A stretch of 64,000 nucleotides of DNA from Rhabditophanes sp. KR3021 (GCA_963281155.1 CAUJLY010000001.1:2542001-2606000), one strand, 5' to 3'. Shown: positions 35,100 to 46,700, counted from the first letter of the stretch. The notes: generated from the letters alone by a model not told the origin. A program made the numbers and translations.

Positions 35100-35625
35100 A
35101 TAACATTTGTATTTGATATAAGGTACTTTAAAATAAAAAAAAATAAATAAAATGTTTGTTAATGTAATTTTAAAAAGTAATTATGGTTTTAAATATATTT
35201 AGAATAATCAATAAAATTAATAAAAAAAGGATGTTTTAAATAATATTTTATTTTATAAAAGGATATGAATAAAAAAGATATTACAAATTAAGAGAATATA
35301 TATAAATGTATTGTTGTTTTATATTAAATCATATCAGTATTAGGGTCTAAAAAGCTATCTTCTCATCAATAATGATTTTTTACATTCAGCTTAATTTAAC
35401 AATAGTTATTACACTTCATCATAAGGAACCATACAAATAATACATAGTTTATAAAAAAGAATTAGAAAGTATGCCTTTAAATCATATTACTACCAACGTG
35501 CAAAGAATAAAATGATTATGACGTGTATCGGTCATACATAATTATATACACATGTATTCATATTCAAATTTATTGTTTAAAATATTTTTGAAGAACAATC
35601 AACGAATAAAAATAAATCATACAAT
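35100..35625. other. No gene seen
   Basis: AT-rich intergenic DNA between the retroelement and the DXO-like copy, with A/T runs and no open frame of note. Confidence 0.5.
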
Positions 35626-35631
35626 TAATCT

Positions 35632-36750
35632 TCTTTTGGAAAAGCAGCAATAAATTTTTCTGGCAATGGAATGAAATTTGATGATGAAGGTTCAAAATCA
35701 ACTATCTTTGGTCCCATTTCCCCATCTTTTCCAACTAACATGTCAATGCTTGTAACATTTGGATCATCAAATTGAGAATTGAGCCTGATAAAGACCTTGT
35801 GCAATGTATTTCATAACTTTATCAGTATCAATTATACACTCATCTTTGAGTTTACCAGCACACTCATCTTTGAGGTCAACTCAGCATACTCATTTTTGAG
35901 TTTACCATGATCTAATTTGTATGACATCAACCTTAGTTTGTGAACCATCTATTGCGTTGTATTTCTTAATCCAATTACCATTTCTTTAATTCCTCCAAAA
36001 TAACAACGAGTCCAATATTGAATTCCTTTTTCGACATAAAATGTAGGATCCATGGTACCCTTATGAGTTTTTATTACAACAAACTCCTTTGAATCTAAAA
36101 TGAACTTTAACAAAATTGTAAAAGATTATTATGTCACCTTTTTCTTTTAAAGCATCAACTGTGGAAACATAAAAAAACCGAATAAAATGACCTCCATCAC
36201 TAAAATCCATAGTTTGAGCATTGTAAAATCCTTGTGTAGTATCAACAAGTTCATCGTTTTTAATAGATCCATCTGGCGCTGTTGTCATACAATGCTTAAG
36301 ATGATGGCTCATATATTCATCTTGGGACATATATTTAAATTCTCCAGGAGATTTAGAATTATGACGACTTAGATGCTTTTCAAGGAAGATAACACCGTTA
36401 TGTTTTTGGGCACGGACACGATATGTTTGGCCTCTAAACTTGTTCAAGCCTAACAATGTTAAGTCTTCCAATATACCAATCCATCCAACTATTTCTGGAC
36501 CACCAAGTGCATTACGTAAAGTAGTTCCAGGGCTTTTACTTTTAATCATTGCATCGTACACTGAACTGTATTTTTCAGAATATTCTTGAGGAAGATTAGA
36601 ATAATAACCTTTCGCCAAATCAAGCTTAGCATTTTTCATATCGATATCATTTCTCAAAATAGGAAATTCACTTGTCCCCATAACAACTCCATTATTTTTG
36701 GTAGAACTGTAGGAATATAAATGCTTAACTGATTGATTGTTTCCATTCAT
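35632..36750 (-). pseudogene. DXO/RAI1-like copy 1, catalytic residues altered and 3' end decayed
   Basis: Exon 1 is 36750-36138 (from ATG). A 43-nt intron, 36137-36095 (GTGACA...TTTTAG), precedes exon 2, which stops at TAG 35951-35949, giving 252 aa. Blocks match the DXO/RAI1 decapping nuclease fold: LDLAKGYYSNLPQ, EIVGWIGILEDLTLL (like the FxxWRGxLT block), YRVRAQKHNGVIFLEKH, then FYVSTVDALKE at the GEVDC position and EFVVIKTHKG at the YVELKT position. Metal-binding glutamates expected in GEVD and VELK are Thr and Val, so it should be inactive. After IGLRNTT the homologous C-terminus continues down to FPKED at 35632, but through several frame changes and tandem 25-bp duplications. Active members remove incomplete 5' caps from RNA. 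Confidence 0.6.
35838..35912 (+). repeat. Short tandem duplication inside DXO-like copy 1
   Basis: Three near copies of a roughly 25-bp unit (ACTCATCTTTGAGTTTACCA and variants with GGTCAACT) lie in what was coding sequence. Their length is not a multiple of three, which adds frame breaks. Copy 2 has only one such segment here. Confidence 0.55.
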
Positions 36751-36966
36751 TTTGAAATTAACTATAAAATAAAATTTAGAGAGGTGGATGTATTAATAAA
36801 AATTATATATGATCAACTCTTAGCATTACCTTCTTTATATACCCCATACGAATAAAAAACAAATAGATAGGAAAAATATAATTATACTATTGGATTAAAA
36901 GGACACATTTGATGTGATTGTGTCCATAAATAAATCGTATAGTAGGTTAAATTTTATTTTGAAACA

Positions 36967-37089
36967 ATTATGATTCATTTAATAAAATTATGACTCATTT
37001 AATAACGTTATGGCTCATTTAATAAAGTTATGGCTCATTTAATAAAGTTATGATCCTTTAATAAAATTATGACTCATTTAATAACAATT
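36967..37089 (+). repeat. 20-bp minisatellite, about six units
   Basis: Units of the form ATGRCTCATTTAATAAARTT repeat head to tail about six times, with small variants (one unit is a base short). It lies between the two DXO-like copies and overlaps the stop region of copy 2. Confidence 0.8.
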
Positions 37090-37546
37090 ACTCTTCTTTT
37101 GGAAAAGAAGAAAATTTTCTGGTAAATTTTCAAAGGTGGAAGGTAATGGCTTGGTAAAATTTCATATCTAATTTTGTATTCAAAAATTATTTCATACGTT
37201 GGAACAAAATCAAATTGAAGTTCTTGTTTTTCAATTATCATGTCAACGTGTGTAACTTTTAAATCATCAAATTTTAATTTAAGTTCACAAAAGACTTTGG
37301 CAATAAATTTTGTAATTTTAGCAGCATCTATTTGACATGTCGCTTTGAGTTCATTTGTTTTTAGAGTTACAATGTCATTAACAATAAATTGGTTTGCTCT
37401 TTTCCTTATGTATTGTTTCAATCCAATTACTATTTCATTAAGACCTGCAAAATGGCAACGAGCCCAATATATGTCTCCTTTTTCTCGATAAAAGAAACTG
37501 TCAATAGCGCTTTTATGTGTTTTTATTTCAATAAACTGTTTTGTTC
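37074..37546 (-). pseudogene. DXO/RAI1-like copy 2, last exon only
   Basis: After an acceptor AATTTCAG, one frame is open for 157 codons: TKQFIEIKTHKSAIDSFFYR, YWARCHFAGLNEIVIGLK, then FCELKLKFDDLKVTHVDMII. Here the motif FIEIKT keeps the metal-binding Glu and Lys of YVELKT, unlike copy 1. Near the end a one-base shift replaces the ancestral SSFPKEE terminus with a basic tail. The upstream exons are missing: sequence before 37560 is the repeat shared with 41.9 kb, so an insertion or rearrangement probably removed them. Confidence 0.55.
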
Positions 37547-37569
37547 CTGAAATTTAAACATCCGTTTAT

Positions 37570-37660
37570 CTATTATAAATAGCAAACTACCCCTTTTTTT
37601 ATTTTTTCATAAAACTGATCAAATCTCGATGTTAGATACGTTTTGGAAAGATCTTGGAAA
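37570..37660 (+). repeat. Dispersed repeat, copy 1 (with 41897-41985)
   Basis: CTATTATAAATAGCAAACTA, a T-run, then ATCTCGATGTTAGATACGTTT; the 41.9-kb copy has the same elements in the same order and leads directly into a LINE endonuclease frame. So this is likely the 5' end of that LINE family. Confidence 0.65.
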
Positions 37661-38380
37661 GCTTAAAAAACGTTTTTTGTTCTGTTTTTGATTTGGACAA
37701 TTTTTTAGAGGTTGGTGGGTAGATAAGAGAGATCAAAAAATAAAAAATTGTCGTACAACAAAGTTATGATAGTCATTGGAAAGAGCATGAAAAATTAAGT
37801 ATATTTGCAAAGAAAACATTTTGATTTTATGGATGCATGGAGGAGCAAAGAGCAGATAAATTAAAAAAAAGAAAATTTTTGTTTCCTCCCTTATCTTTTA
37901 AAATATCTATTATAGCGCCTAAATTTTTAGTGCATTAGCAAGAGCTATAAAAACGGTAATAGCCGAAGTTTTTCTCAGTCCATTTTGACCAGATCCATGA
38001 GCAGCCAAGAGTTTTTTTAAAAATAAATCTTTTTTAATAGTTTTTAATAAAGGTATCAAAGCTTTTATATTGGCTAAATATGAGATAATGCCTTTTTATT
38101 TATACAAAAAAGTTTAAGAGAGAGATTGTATAAACAATGTATTAAACGTAACGCCGCGAAGCAGTGTATTTGACTAGTATTTTAAATAACTTTTTATAGT
38201 TTTTTAAAATTGCTGATCAAATTATTAATTTCAATAATTTGTGTTTTAGTCATTTTAAATACAGTTCCTTTCAATGTTGTTTTGGCACGACAAAAAATGT
38301 GGGCACTGGAATAACACATACAACCAAAAAGCACTTTTGATTAAGCATCATATTTTCTTGCACATATTTAACTAATTAAA
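37660..38380. other. Probable element remnant, no gene seen
   Basis: AT-rich sequence following the dispersed repeat, without an open frame of note. It may be decayed LINE sequence; no protein motif was readable. Confidence 0.3.
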
Positions 38381-38390
38381 CTAAATTGGT

Positions 38391-38850
38391 ATGTCTGGTG
38401 AAAAGATAACAATTACCTTGGATTCATTAAGAGATCCAAATACTCTTGATCTCCTTAAAACTCGAAAAAGACTTTCAATCTTTTCGCGATTGGCCTTATG
38501 ATGGAGAATCATATACATCTTTAACTGTAAGTTTTACTATTATTTGTCTTATTAATTATTTATTTAGCTTGCTTTAAACGGATTCATGATGACTATCAAA
38601 TGAAAGTTGTGGACCATCTGCAATATGTATTTGTTGTCAAAAAGATCTTCAATGGAACTCTACAGATGATGTACCTTCAGAACATCGTTGAGCCAGTCCT
38701 TTATGTGTATTGGCAGAAGTTTTAAGCCACAAGAAGGAAGTGGAACTTACTGTTCAAGATATTATGGAAAGCTTAAACATGTTTGGTATTAAACCTCAAA
38801 CATGTTTCTTAGAGAATTATGGGAGATATGAGAACATTAATAAAAAGTAA
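38391..38850 (+). pseudogene. Survivin-like BIR-domain pseudogene
   Basis: The ATG at 38391 opens a frame (MSGEKITITLDSLRDPNTLD). After a one-base shift the BIR signature appears: FRDWPYDGESYTSLT, a 41-nt GT-AG intron near 38529-38569, then LALNGF, CICCQKDLQWNSTDD and SEHR. A TGA follows and then ASPLCV. The zinc ligands Cys-x2-Cys, His and Cys are all present but spread over frames with at least two shifts and two stops. A helical tail (ELTVQDIMESLNMFG) follows, as in survivin/BIR-1-type proteins, which act in the chromosomal passenger complex. Clearly a dead copy. Confidence 0.65.
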
Positions 38851-39336
38851 TGATCAAACACTTTATGGAGTAAATGTAGAAAAAATGAAACTTAAAGTAA
38901 TTGTTGAAAAATTTTAAATTATCTTTTGAAGGTAATGCTCATTTAGGTATTGTGGATGCTGTGAATATGAGAAAAATTGGTAAAACAATATGGATTAATT
39001 ATTGATGCAACACATCAAATAAATTTGAAGTACGAAAAAATGAAAACATATGGCACGGAATGCTATGTTTACTATCCTTTAAATTAAATGTTGTAAAATA
39101 AAGTTGATTAATAAATTTGTTTTTAAAATCGTATAATATTTTGTTTTTTAATTGCTTTTGAAGAATTATTTAAATTTGTTTTTATTTTCTTATACAATTT
39201 AAAATATTTAATATAGTTTGTGGTGACATATATATTTATTCTGATTTATATTTTACATATAAAAATGATGTGCAAATATGTTATATTATAATTAATAAAT
39301 TATAAATATAGTATAAATTGACGATATTTTAAATAA

Positions 39337-41520
39337 TTAAAAGATAATTGTTGAAAAATCGTAATTTTCAGTTGGCAAGACATCCTCATATTTTGTCCAA
39401 ACGTTTTCATATTTTGAATAAACACAGATACTTTTTTCGCCTGCCCCACTCCTACTCCAACCACCTAAATACATTACTGCTTTTTTGAGTTCTACTAAAG
39501 AACCCTGTGAAACTTCTATTGGCAACTCTTCAACATCTCTCCATTTGTCGATAGATATGTCAAATATGCGACACGATTTAATATAAGTTCCTGCATTATT
39601 AGTACCTCTACAACATAAAATGTTTCCACCACATGTTGATGTAGCAGAGAAAGCGGTAACAATTGGATCTTTTTCCCTAAAATAGAGCATTCTAAAACTT
39701 GAGGCTCTCGAGGATCATATCTATAAAATCCTACATTATTATAATTACAAAATATAATTACCTTTGCATATTTGCACAACCCTCTCCTGGAGTTACATAA
39801 ATCATGTTGCTTATGACAAATAAATTATGTCTAGACACTGTTTTACATAAAGGCTTTAACGAATACCAAGCAAACTTTTCAGGTTCAAAACTTAAATATT
39901 AATTTAAAAAATAAGTATAATTATAACTTACTACTCCACGCTATTAGTTGTTTCCCTAGTTTCTTTACATTCGTCTCCAATTCTAAATATTTTGTTTCCT
40001 ATAACTGCAATTGATACATAATCAAATTTAGAAGGCATTTTACAAGTAAGCGTAATACATATATCTGTTGTAATATTAAACCTAAAATAAATGTTTATTT
40101 TCTATTAAAAATAATTTACGTTTCAATTGCCGTATTTTTACATCTTCCAAGAAAAGCAGTTTCGTTAATTCTTTCTGATGTATGCCCATAAGGATGATAT
40201 GCCATTCTCTTGACTTCTATCAAACTTGAATTATACACGATTATTATATACTTTATTTACAACTGAAATACAATGAAGTGACCACTCTTTGAGAGATGAT
40301 GATTATAATGAAATGTTATGATTACTTACTCAGTATGATTGATAACTATTGTAGTCTAGGTGAATGCTATGAGCTAATTATATGATAACTAAAAATACAG
40401 ATGATTAATAAAGATGTTACAGTTAAAGGAATGGTAATGATGATGAATAGGGTAAATACTAGTTATGTTATTATTTTGGATGGTTGTTGTCTCTGTTCTA
40501 ATCATATTGGGATGAGCACAACAATGCCACTTCCATTCATTATCGAGTTCTCCTATTTTTCTGACCTTACTTAGATCATTTGGATCAATGCTAATAATGG
40601 ACTTTTTTGTGTTTTGACCTCCGACTAAAAAGCTTTTGATTAGAAAATAATATCAAAATTTACATAAAATTATCTTTGATACATTATGCGAACATTGAGG
40701 AATTTTTTTGATTTTCCTGCTACATTTAACAGAAACGTTGAAACTTCTAGTACATCATTTACATGGTGATTATTTGGCACGTATTCATTAAGAATGTAAT
40801 CACTTTCAATACAATTGAAATCAATTTTTTTAAGTAAATTAATCCATTGTGTTTTTCTATTCTGAAAATCATGCTTTACCCATTTTGTAAACAAATCCAA
40901 ACAGATAATTGCATTTTCTTTTGAACTAAGTTCTTTTGGGAACAAATCAATCAGGTTTTTATAAGAAACAGAATCAAAAGTGTTGTGTTTACAAACTTCC
41001 TAAACAATAGTTATAATTTAATCTCCAGTTACTTAATTACCTCTAAATTGTTGTGGATTATATGTTTGATTTTTTCTGTTAAAATTGACAAATGGGTATT
41101 GTTTAAATACTCGTAGACATTTGGTAAATATGAAAAATTTAAATTGTCTTCAAACCATTTCCCAATGCTCAATTCTAAGTAATCCGAATTTAAATAACGT
41201 TGAGCATTAATAAGGTTGTATACCTTTTCTTTATTCAAACAAAAGTCTTTTGCTTTCAAGATAAACTCTTGATAGCATTCAAATTCTTCCAAAGTTATAT
41301 TAGGAACATCAAATTTATCTAAAAAAATTAATAAATAGTTTGAAATGATTAAATACCTTTGTCTGGATGGTTGATGATTTCTTTACATAAATAGGTATTA
41401 TGATAGCACACAGAAGATTTTGCGATGTTAGCAATTTTTCCATCTTTGAATGTTAACTCGACAACAGCGGGAAGATCCTTTCCACGCAACTCTTCAACGT
41501 TTGGGGAGGGCGAAATCAGA
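39337..41520 (-). pseudogene. BTB-BACK-kelch gene with frame breaks
   Basis: Read on the minus strand, a BTB part (about 41500-41030: LPAVVELTFKDGKIANIAKS, NITLEEFECYQEFI) has a 38-nt intron in it. The BACK part follows a 41-nt intron (about 40990-40670: AIICLDLFTKWVKHDFQNRK). Kelch repeats span 40650-39337, with GG pairs (IILFGGQN; MYLGGWSRSG) and more short introns (for example after NTAIET and GCANMQ). Frames disagree near 40670 and near 39690 by one base each, and the BTB start is also broken. Such proteins are substrate adaptors of CUL3 ubiquitin ligases. The lesions suggest a pseudogene; assembly indels are the alternative. Confidence 0.6.
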
Positions 41521-41896
41521 AGACATTTTTTATAGCTTAATAAATTTTAAAATAAGTTTGTAAGTACCTAATAAATATACAGTAGATTAGTAGATTAAAT
41601 ATTACTGAAGAAATGGATATTAGTATTAATTGAATTAAATTAAACACACGAACACTCAACATTGTATCATCATCCAGTAAATGATGTAAACAATGAAATC
41701 ATTAATTAAAGTAAATATAATTATTCAATCTTATGTCGTAAAAAAGAATAAAAAAAGGCAAAATTTTGATTTGCCTTATGAATTGTAAAATTTATACATT
41801 AACTGACTTAAGAAACTTTAAATATGTGTGATTTTGTTGTTTGATTAACAATACAATCAAAATAAATAGATAAGATAATGGCATATTAATATCTAG

Positions 41897-41985
41897 CCTA
41901 TTATAAATAGCAAACTATCAGTTTTTTTTTATTTTGCCATAGAACTGACCAAATCTCGATGTTAGATACGTTTGGAAGAGAAACT
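41897..41985 (+). repeat. Dispersed repeat, copy 2 (with 37570-37660)
   Basis: Same order of words as copy 1: CTATTATAAATAGCAAACTA, T-run, AACTGACCAAATCTCGATGT. It runs straight into the LINE endonuclease frame. Confidence 0.65.
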
Positions 41986-42780
41986 GATAGAGGGCTGTTT
42001 ACAGATGGAAATAAATATCTTGGGACTGACAGAAATTAGAAGGCCAAAAGCCGGATTCGAAACTGACTACTCCAAAAATGTCACTTTAATTCATGGAGCA
42101 TCAAACAACGAACATGCTGGTGTGGGACTGCTTCTTATTGGAAAGGATATTGAGCTGTTGGAATGGGAAATGAACGTCAGAATGGGATATGCCAAGAAAA
42201 TTTGGTTTATTGGTGTAGTCTATTCCCCGCATCAAGGCACAGATGACGCGCTATTAAAGACGACTTCTATGAGGAACTAATAGAATTTATTAGTAAAGTC
42301 AAGACAAAAGGATGTGGATGTTTCAATATTACTTGGTGATTTCAATGCCCAAGTTGATTCTAACAAAAGGCAAGTTTCACGGCAAATATTATTTCGGAGA
42401 CTCAAACTCAAATGGTGACAGGCTAAGGAACCTTTCGCGACGAATTCAAGCTCTTCAATTCTTCAACGTTCTTCTTCAAACGTATTGAACTCAAATGGAC
42501 GTGGAAAAAAGCTGAATCCGCCCATTCAACTCGTGTATGTATCAAGCAATTAGACTACATTCTTTGTATTGAGAGGTGGATGTTCCGGAACATATGAATG
42601 CTTTTGCGCATAAAAAATTCAATCCCACTATGAGTGACCACAGACTTCTGCTAGGAGCATTCTGAGAGAAAGAATTTATGAAGGTCACGGCTTGACAATT
42701 TCATCATATCCAAAGGAGTCTGTGTATGCCAAGTATTTGCGGAAGTCACAAAGCAGCTTCTGAAATACACCCATCATAAT
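41950..42780 (+). mobile_element. LINE fragment: endonuclease domain
   Basis: An open frame at 41972-42280 reads MEINILGLTEIRRPKAG (catalytic Glu of the ET/E box), HAGVGLLLIGKDIELLEWE and IGVVYSPHQGTDD. In shifted frames it continues with ILLGDFNAQVDSN (GDxN) and MSDHRLLLGAF (SDH box) at about 42630. This is the APE-type endonuclease of an RTE/CR1-like non-LTR element, decayed by frame shifts and stops; no RT follows. It differs in sequence from the endonuclease at 10199-10705. Confidence 0.7.
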
Positions 42781-42809
42781 GTACAAAAACGGAAGGTGAA
42801 TGTTTTCTT

Positions 42810-43870
42810 TCAGAAACTTTGAAAATTGGAGGTTTTGAAAAAAGACCAGTTTAACTTTATTGGATCCTTACCACAATACTTTCTATGAACGCATCCAGAA
42901 GCTTTAAAAAATTTCCAAGGGCGACTTTTTCTATTCTCCATAGTTTTGGCAATGCACATGATACAAGGATGAGCACTTGCAGCAACAGTATGTCCCAAAG
43001 CAGAACAAAACGAATTTATAATCATTATTTAAATGGAGATTAACAAGATATTTGGTTCCATTAATGATTAACAATTTAAAAATCTTTTAATTTCTCAGCA
43101 ATTGCTTTGAAGCAGGTAAACATGTTTCCGTAGTTTTCATCACCATAGTACATTGCTATCAATGATATATTGTTTAGTGAATTCCATCTATCAATTATCT
43201 TAATCAAAATACCAAGTTTTGTTGTGGTACTTCCTTTGTCTCCAATGACGCAGATATCTACACAATTTCTGGATAAATCAAGAGAATTTGAATTATAGAG
43301 ATTGATAATGTGTTGCAGTAATTGTACCCACATAGCTTTTATCAGCAAGTTTGCGAACTTCTATAGAAATTCCATATCTTGCTTTTGTCAGGAATTTTTC
43401 CGGTGTTATCGTTATTAGCAATCGCGACATCATTAACAATTTCGGAAAGTCTTGCAGACATTCGTGTCTTGTCTGTCAGGAATGATTCCAATGTCATCAA
43501 CCACGGCATCTTTATCTTCAACGAAAGTACAAATTTCACGAAGGGAGATGTAATATTTGTGTGTTCCTTGGCTGAATTGTGGGCGAATTTCTAGGAAACA
43601 GGAACCAGTTCCTTTGACCACATAAATTTCGTCTTCCATCACTTTTTCTTTATAACGAGCAATTTTGTCAGCAAAAGCACTAAGTTGAATGCTGTTTCCA
43701 CATACGTGATCTTCTTCAATACAAAATCCAAAATATTTGTAGCTTCGCCACGTATTTTATTAGATCTGAATTTCTCCTTTTGTAACAACACTTTCCCTTT
43801 AATTTTGAAACTTGGCATATTGGCCTCAAGATTGGCAATATCATTAAATTGGTGTGTGCGTTCTTCGGAG
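42810..43870 (-). pseudogene. Decayed transposon-like protein of unclassified family
   Basis: Minus-strand pieces in changing frames appear in this order: NDIANLEANMPSFKIKGKVL, MEDEIYVVKGTGSCFLEIRP, HKYYISLREICTFVEDKDAV, MSARLSEIVNDVAIANND, and finally an open 90-codon piece (CVDICVIGDKGSTTTKLGIL ... GDENYGNMFTCF). Several one-base shifts separate them. The GDKG...TKL motif and surrounding blocks look like a multi-copy nematode protein of repetitive DNA, but I cannot name the family. It is not a functional gene here. Confidence 0.4.
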
Positions 43871-43989
43871 TTTATAAAAAGTGGATATTATTTAATGATT
43901 CAAAGGTATAATAAACATACTACCACGAGTTACTTTTTGGGTGAGTGCGTTGCTCGATTTTGTTCATCTTGTTGTGCCTGCAGTTAGTA

Positions 43990-45160
43990 GAAAAGTAATG
44001 TATCTGGAAGTCTATAAATAAACGTCAATTTTAAATAATAAATGTTAATAAATAGTAATAAATTGGGTATGAATTAAATCTAAGTTGCTAGTGGATAAAT
44101 TAAATAATGATTGTGAAAATCAAAGAACTTAGTCGTAATATTTTATTTTAGTGAATGTGTAAACAAATATGAACGGGCAATAACGCGATGTAGTTGATTA
44201 TCATTTAAACAACGCTTGAATAGTGATGTATATCATTGATATAATTTTTATCTTGCATATTAGCTAAATCCTATAAAAAAGCATGTCTCAAAAAAAGTGC
44301 GTAACGAATAATATAAAATACTTTTATAAATTAAAAAAAAGACTGATAATGACCTGGTAGTTATAATTATTTTAATATTATATTTACTTAAAAGTTTTTT
44401 GGTATCATGCAAAATGTATTGTGATAACGATAAATAAGTACATATTTGTTGTGAATTGTTTAAATGAAATGTAATGATTTTACCATTCTTATTTGTTCAA
44501 TTATTTCAATTTAATCCACAGTTAACTAAATGATTTAGCTTTTATTTAAATGAATTTTAATATGAATTTTTTTGAAGATATGAGTAAAGTTTATGAATCA
44601 AGAAAAAGATATATAAAAGTATTGGAGTATTGAAATGATAAAGATGTTGGTTGTATGTTGTTAAATAAACTGTCGCTGAGGGAATGTTTGTTGGAATGAA
44701 ACCTAATTCGGGCTATTTGGGATAATATTAAGACTCATAACTTTATGTATGAAAATGCTTGCATAATGTAGGAATTATTAGCTCAAGCAATTTTATAATT
44801 TATAAAACGTCAGATATTATTTCAATTAAGGTTAATATCAAATTGGAGAATAATAAATAATTATAAACTCACTTGTGTATAAATACAAAATTTTTGTTAA
44901 ATCTTTTTGATTGCTTTTGTGAAGTATTATGAATGTTAGGTAATTTTGCTATATTCATATTATACATCTTATGTCTACTATTTAATAACCTTTTTTAATG
45001 TAATAAAGTAATTACTCTTATCATTGTGTTTATATCCTTCTCTTATTCCCTTATTTGTTGATATCTCTTACCTCATCATCCCGCGGGTGTCAAACAGTTT
45101 TTATTTGTTTTGTGCAGTAATATTTATAATTTTTTTATTTAATTACTATTCATAATTGTA
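43990..45160. other. No gene seen
   Basis: AT-rich sequence with short interrupted frames only. Confidence 0.5.
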
Positions 45161-45173
45161 TTTTTTCAGTAGT

Positions 45174-45567
45174 ATGAGTGAACCAGAGGTATTTAATATG
45201 TTCACAAACCATTTGGATGTTCATCCATTAAAACATAACGTTTACCAAATACATAAAAAAAATAAAAATACTTATTAAGTATATGGATAAATCGAAAGTG
45301 CTTGCTGAAGCAACAAATGATATTCATTTTTACAAAGTTGCAAAGGATATCTTTAAAAAAATTTGCAAAAAGCATCCTTTTGCAAAGTTTCGTCATTTAG
45401 AAAACGATGAATGCAATTTTATAGAGGGCGTTGCAGAAATATTTTTAGCAACTAAGTTACTAAACACTTACCAAGATTTTCCATTAAAAAAGGAGGAATT
45501 AATTACGGAATTTAAAGGTGGCTATACTTTTTTCCTTTCTTTCTATTTAAAAAATATGCAATTGTAA
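45174..45567 (+). CDS. Small hypothetical gene with a candidate trans-splice site
   Basis: TTTTTTCAG ends 5 nt before the ATG at 45174, the sequence and spacing of a nematode spliced-leader acceptor. Exon 1 (45174-45188, five codons MSEPE), an intron 45189-45279 (91 nt, GTATTT...TTAAG) and exon 2 from 45280 give an in-frame protein of about 100 aa: YMDKSKVLAEATNDIHFYKV, then FKKICKKHPFAKFRHLEND. An alternative 57-nt intron (about 45518-45574, ending TTTGCAG) would change the last residues to EFKGNSGPG. The protein is charged and helical with no signal peptide. No family was recognised. Confidence 0.4.
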
Positions 45568-45919
45568 TTTGCAGGAAACTCGGGACCTGGTTGAATTTTA
45601 AAAAAAGATCTATTTTGGGACTTGCTTTTTAAAAACAAAATGCTATTTTTTGGTAAAGACCTGTTGGAACTCTGGTTACAACCTTAGTTATAATAATACA
45701 AAGAATTATTTACCTCTTTTCTTTGAAATGTTAATTTTTAAATATGTTAGTCAGCCGTTAGTAACAATACAATCAACAAACAACACTAATAATTACATGA
45801 TCAAGATTTAGGCTATTTATAGTGTCTAAATGTCATCGATCACCTTAAACAAGGATAGAATATAATATAAATTTTTATTAGAGACCTTTTCAAGTCACAT
45901 TCCAAAAGTTACAAACAGT

Positions 45920-46040
45920 ATTCATATAAAATCCTGAACGTATACTAACCTCAAACTGGGTTTTTTAAACCGTTTTAGTCTGATCGTGTCCGTTTTTTAT
46001 ACACACACTTGTGAAAATAAGAAGTAGGACTTATGTTTCG
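45920..46040 (+). repeat. Diverged dispersed repeat, copy 1 (with 55072-55190)
   Basis: Both copies contain ACCTCAAACTGGRTTTTT, then AAAC and TTAGYC, then AAGAAG in the same order and at similar spacing. Similarity is moderate, judged by eye. Confidence 0.45.
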
Positions 46041-46332
46041 TATAAATTAGAACAGATATACATTTATCATGAAGTAAATAGATGGATTACTCAAAGATCT
46101 GAACGCAAGGCACTCTGATAAGTAGTATGTAGTGGTATTTATTGTTATGTTTTTATGTAACGGTTTATTGACGATTGGACGACGTGTTTGTTTATTAATG
46201 AAGTTGTTAATAGGAGCGAAAAGGTGGTCAAATAATTGAGATAACCCCGTAGCTATTATTTCCTTATAGTTAAACCTGAAATTCCATAAATTAGTATCTT
46301 AGTCTAAAAGTTTTTTGTTTGTAAAAAATTTA

Positions 46333-46700
46333 AATGCCTCCCCTACCCAGCAGAAAAGAAATATTGAAATTTGTTTTAATGATTTAGGTATAAAAAAAAA
46401 CCGTGGCTTTCAAACTGCATTAACAGAATTTTTATAAAATACATATTGCTCCGAAGGCAGAGGTATAAATGGTCAAAAACCTTAACTTTTCTCAGACTTG
46501 CTTCGGGAATAAGCCTTAAACTGATGTTATGAAAACACTGTTTGCACCAGTTTGTAGAGCTAAAAAACTGAGTCTAATGGCATATTTATAAAATCAAGGG
46601 CTTAAGGGGTTCGCTTGCTAGGACGACTAATAAGGGTAGACCACAAGTGGTAAAAAAAGTATTCTTTTTGTAAGTCATGTTTATAAGTGTCAAAATAGGT
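46333..46700 (+). pseudogene. Decayed coding fragment, transposon-like
   Basis: Starting at an ATG near 46333 (MPPLPSRKEILKFVLMI), sense passes to another frame (GIKKNRGFQTALTEF) and then to KTLFAPVCRAKKLSLMAYL, with several stops. Composition is clearly protein-like. It may be the N-terminal part of the same unclassified repetitive protein as at 31490 and 42810, by general resemblance only. Confidence 0.3.

Noticed and set aside
43379..43987. Open + strand frames over 43.4-44.0 kb
   Set aside because: They are shadows of the minus-strand decayed protein, which has recognisable protein-like blocks.
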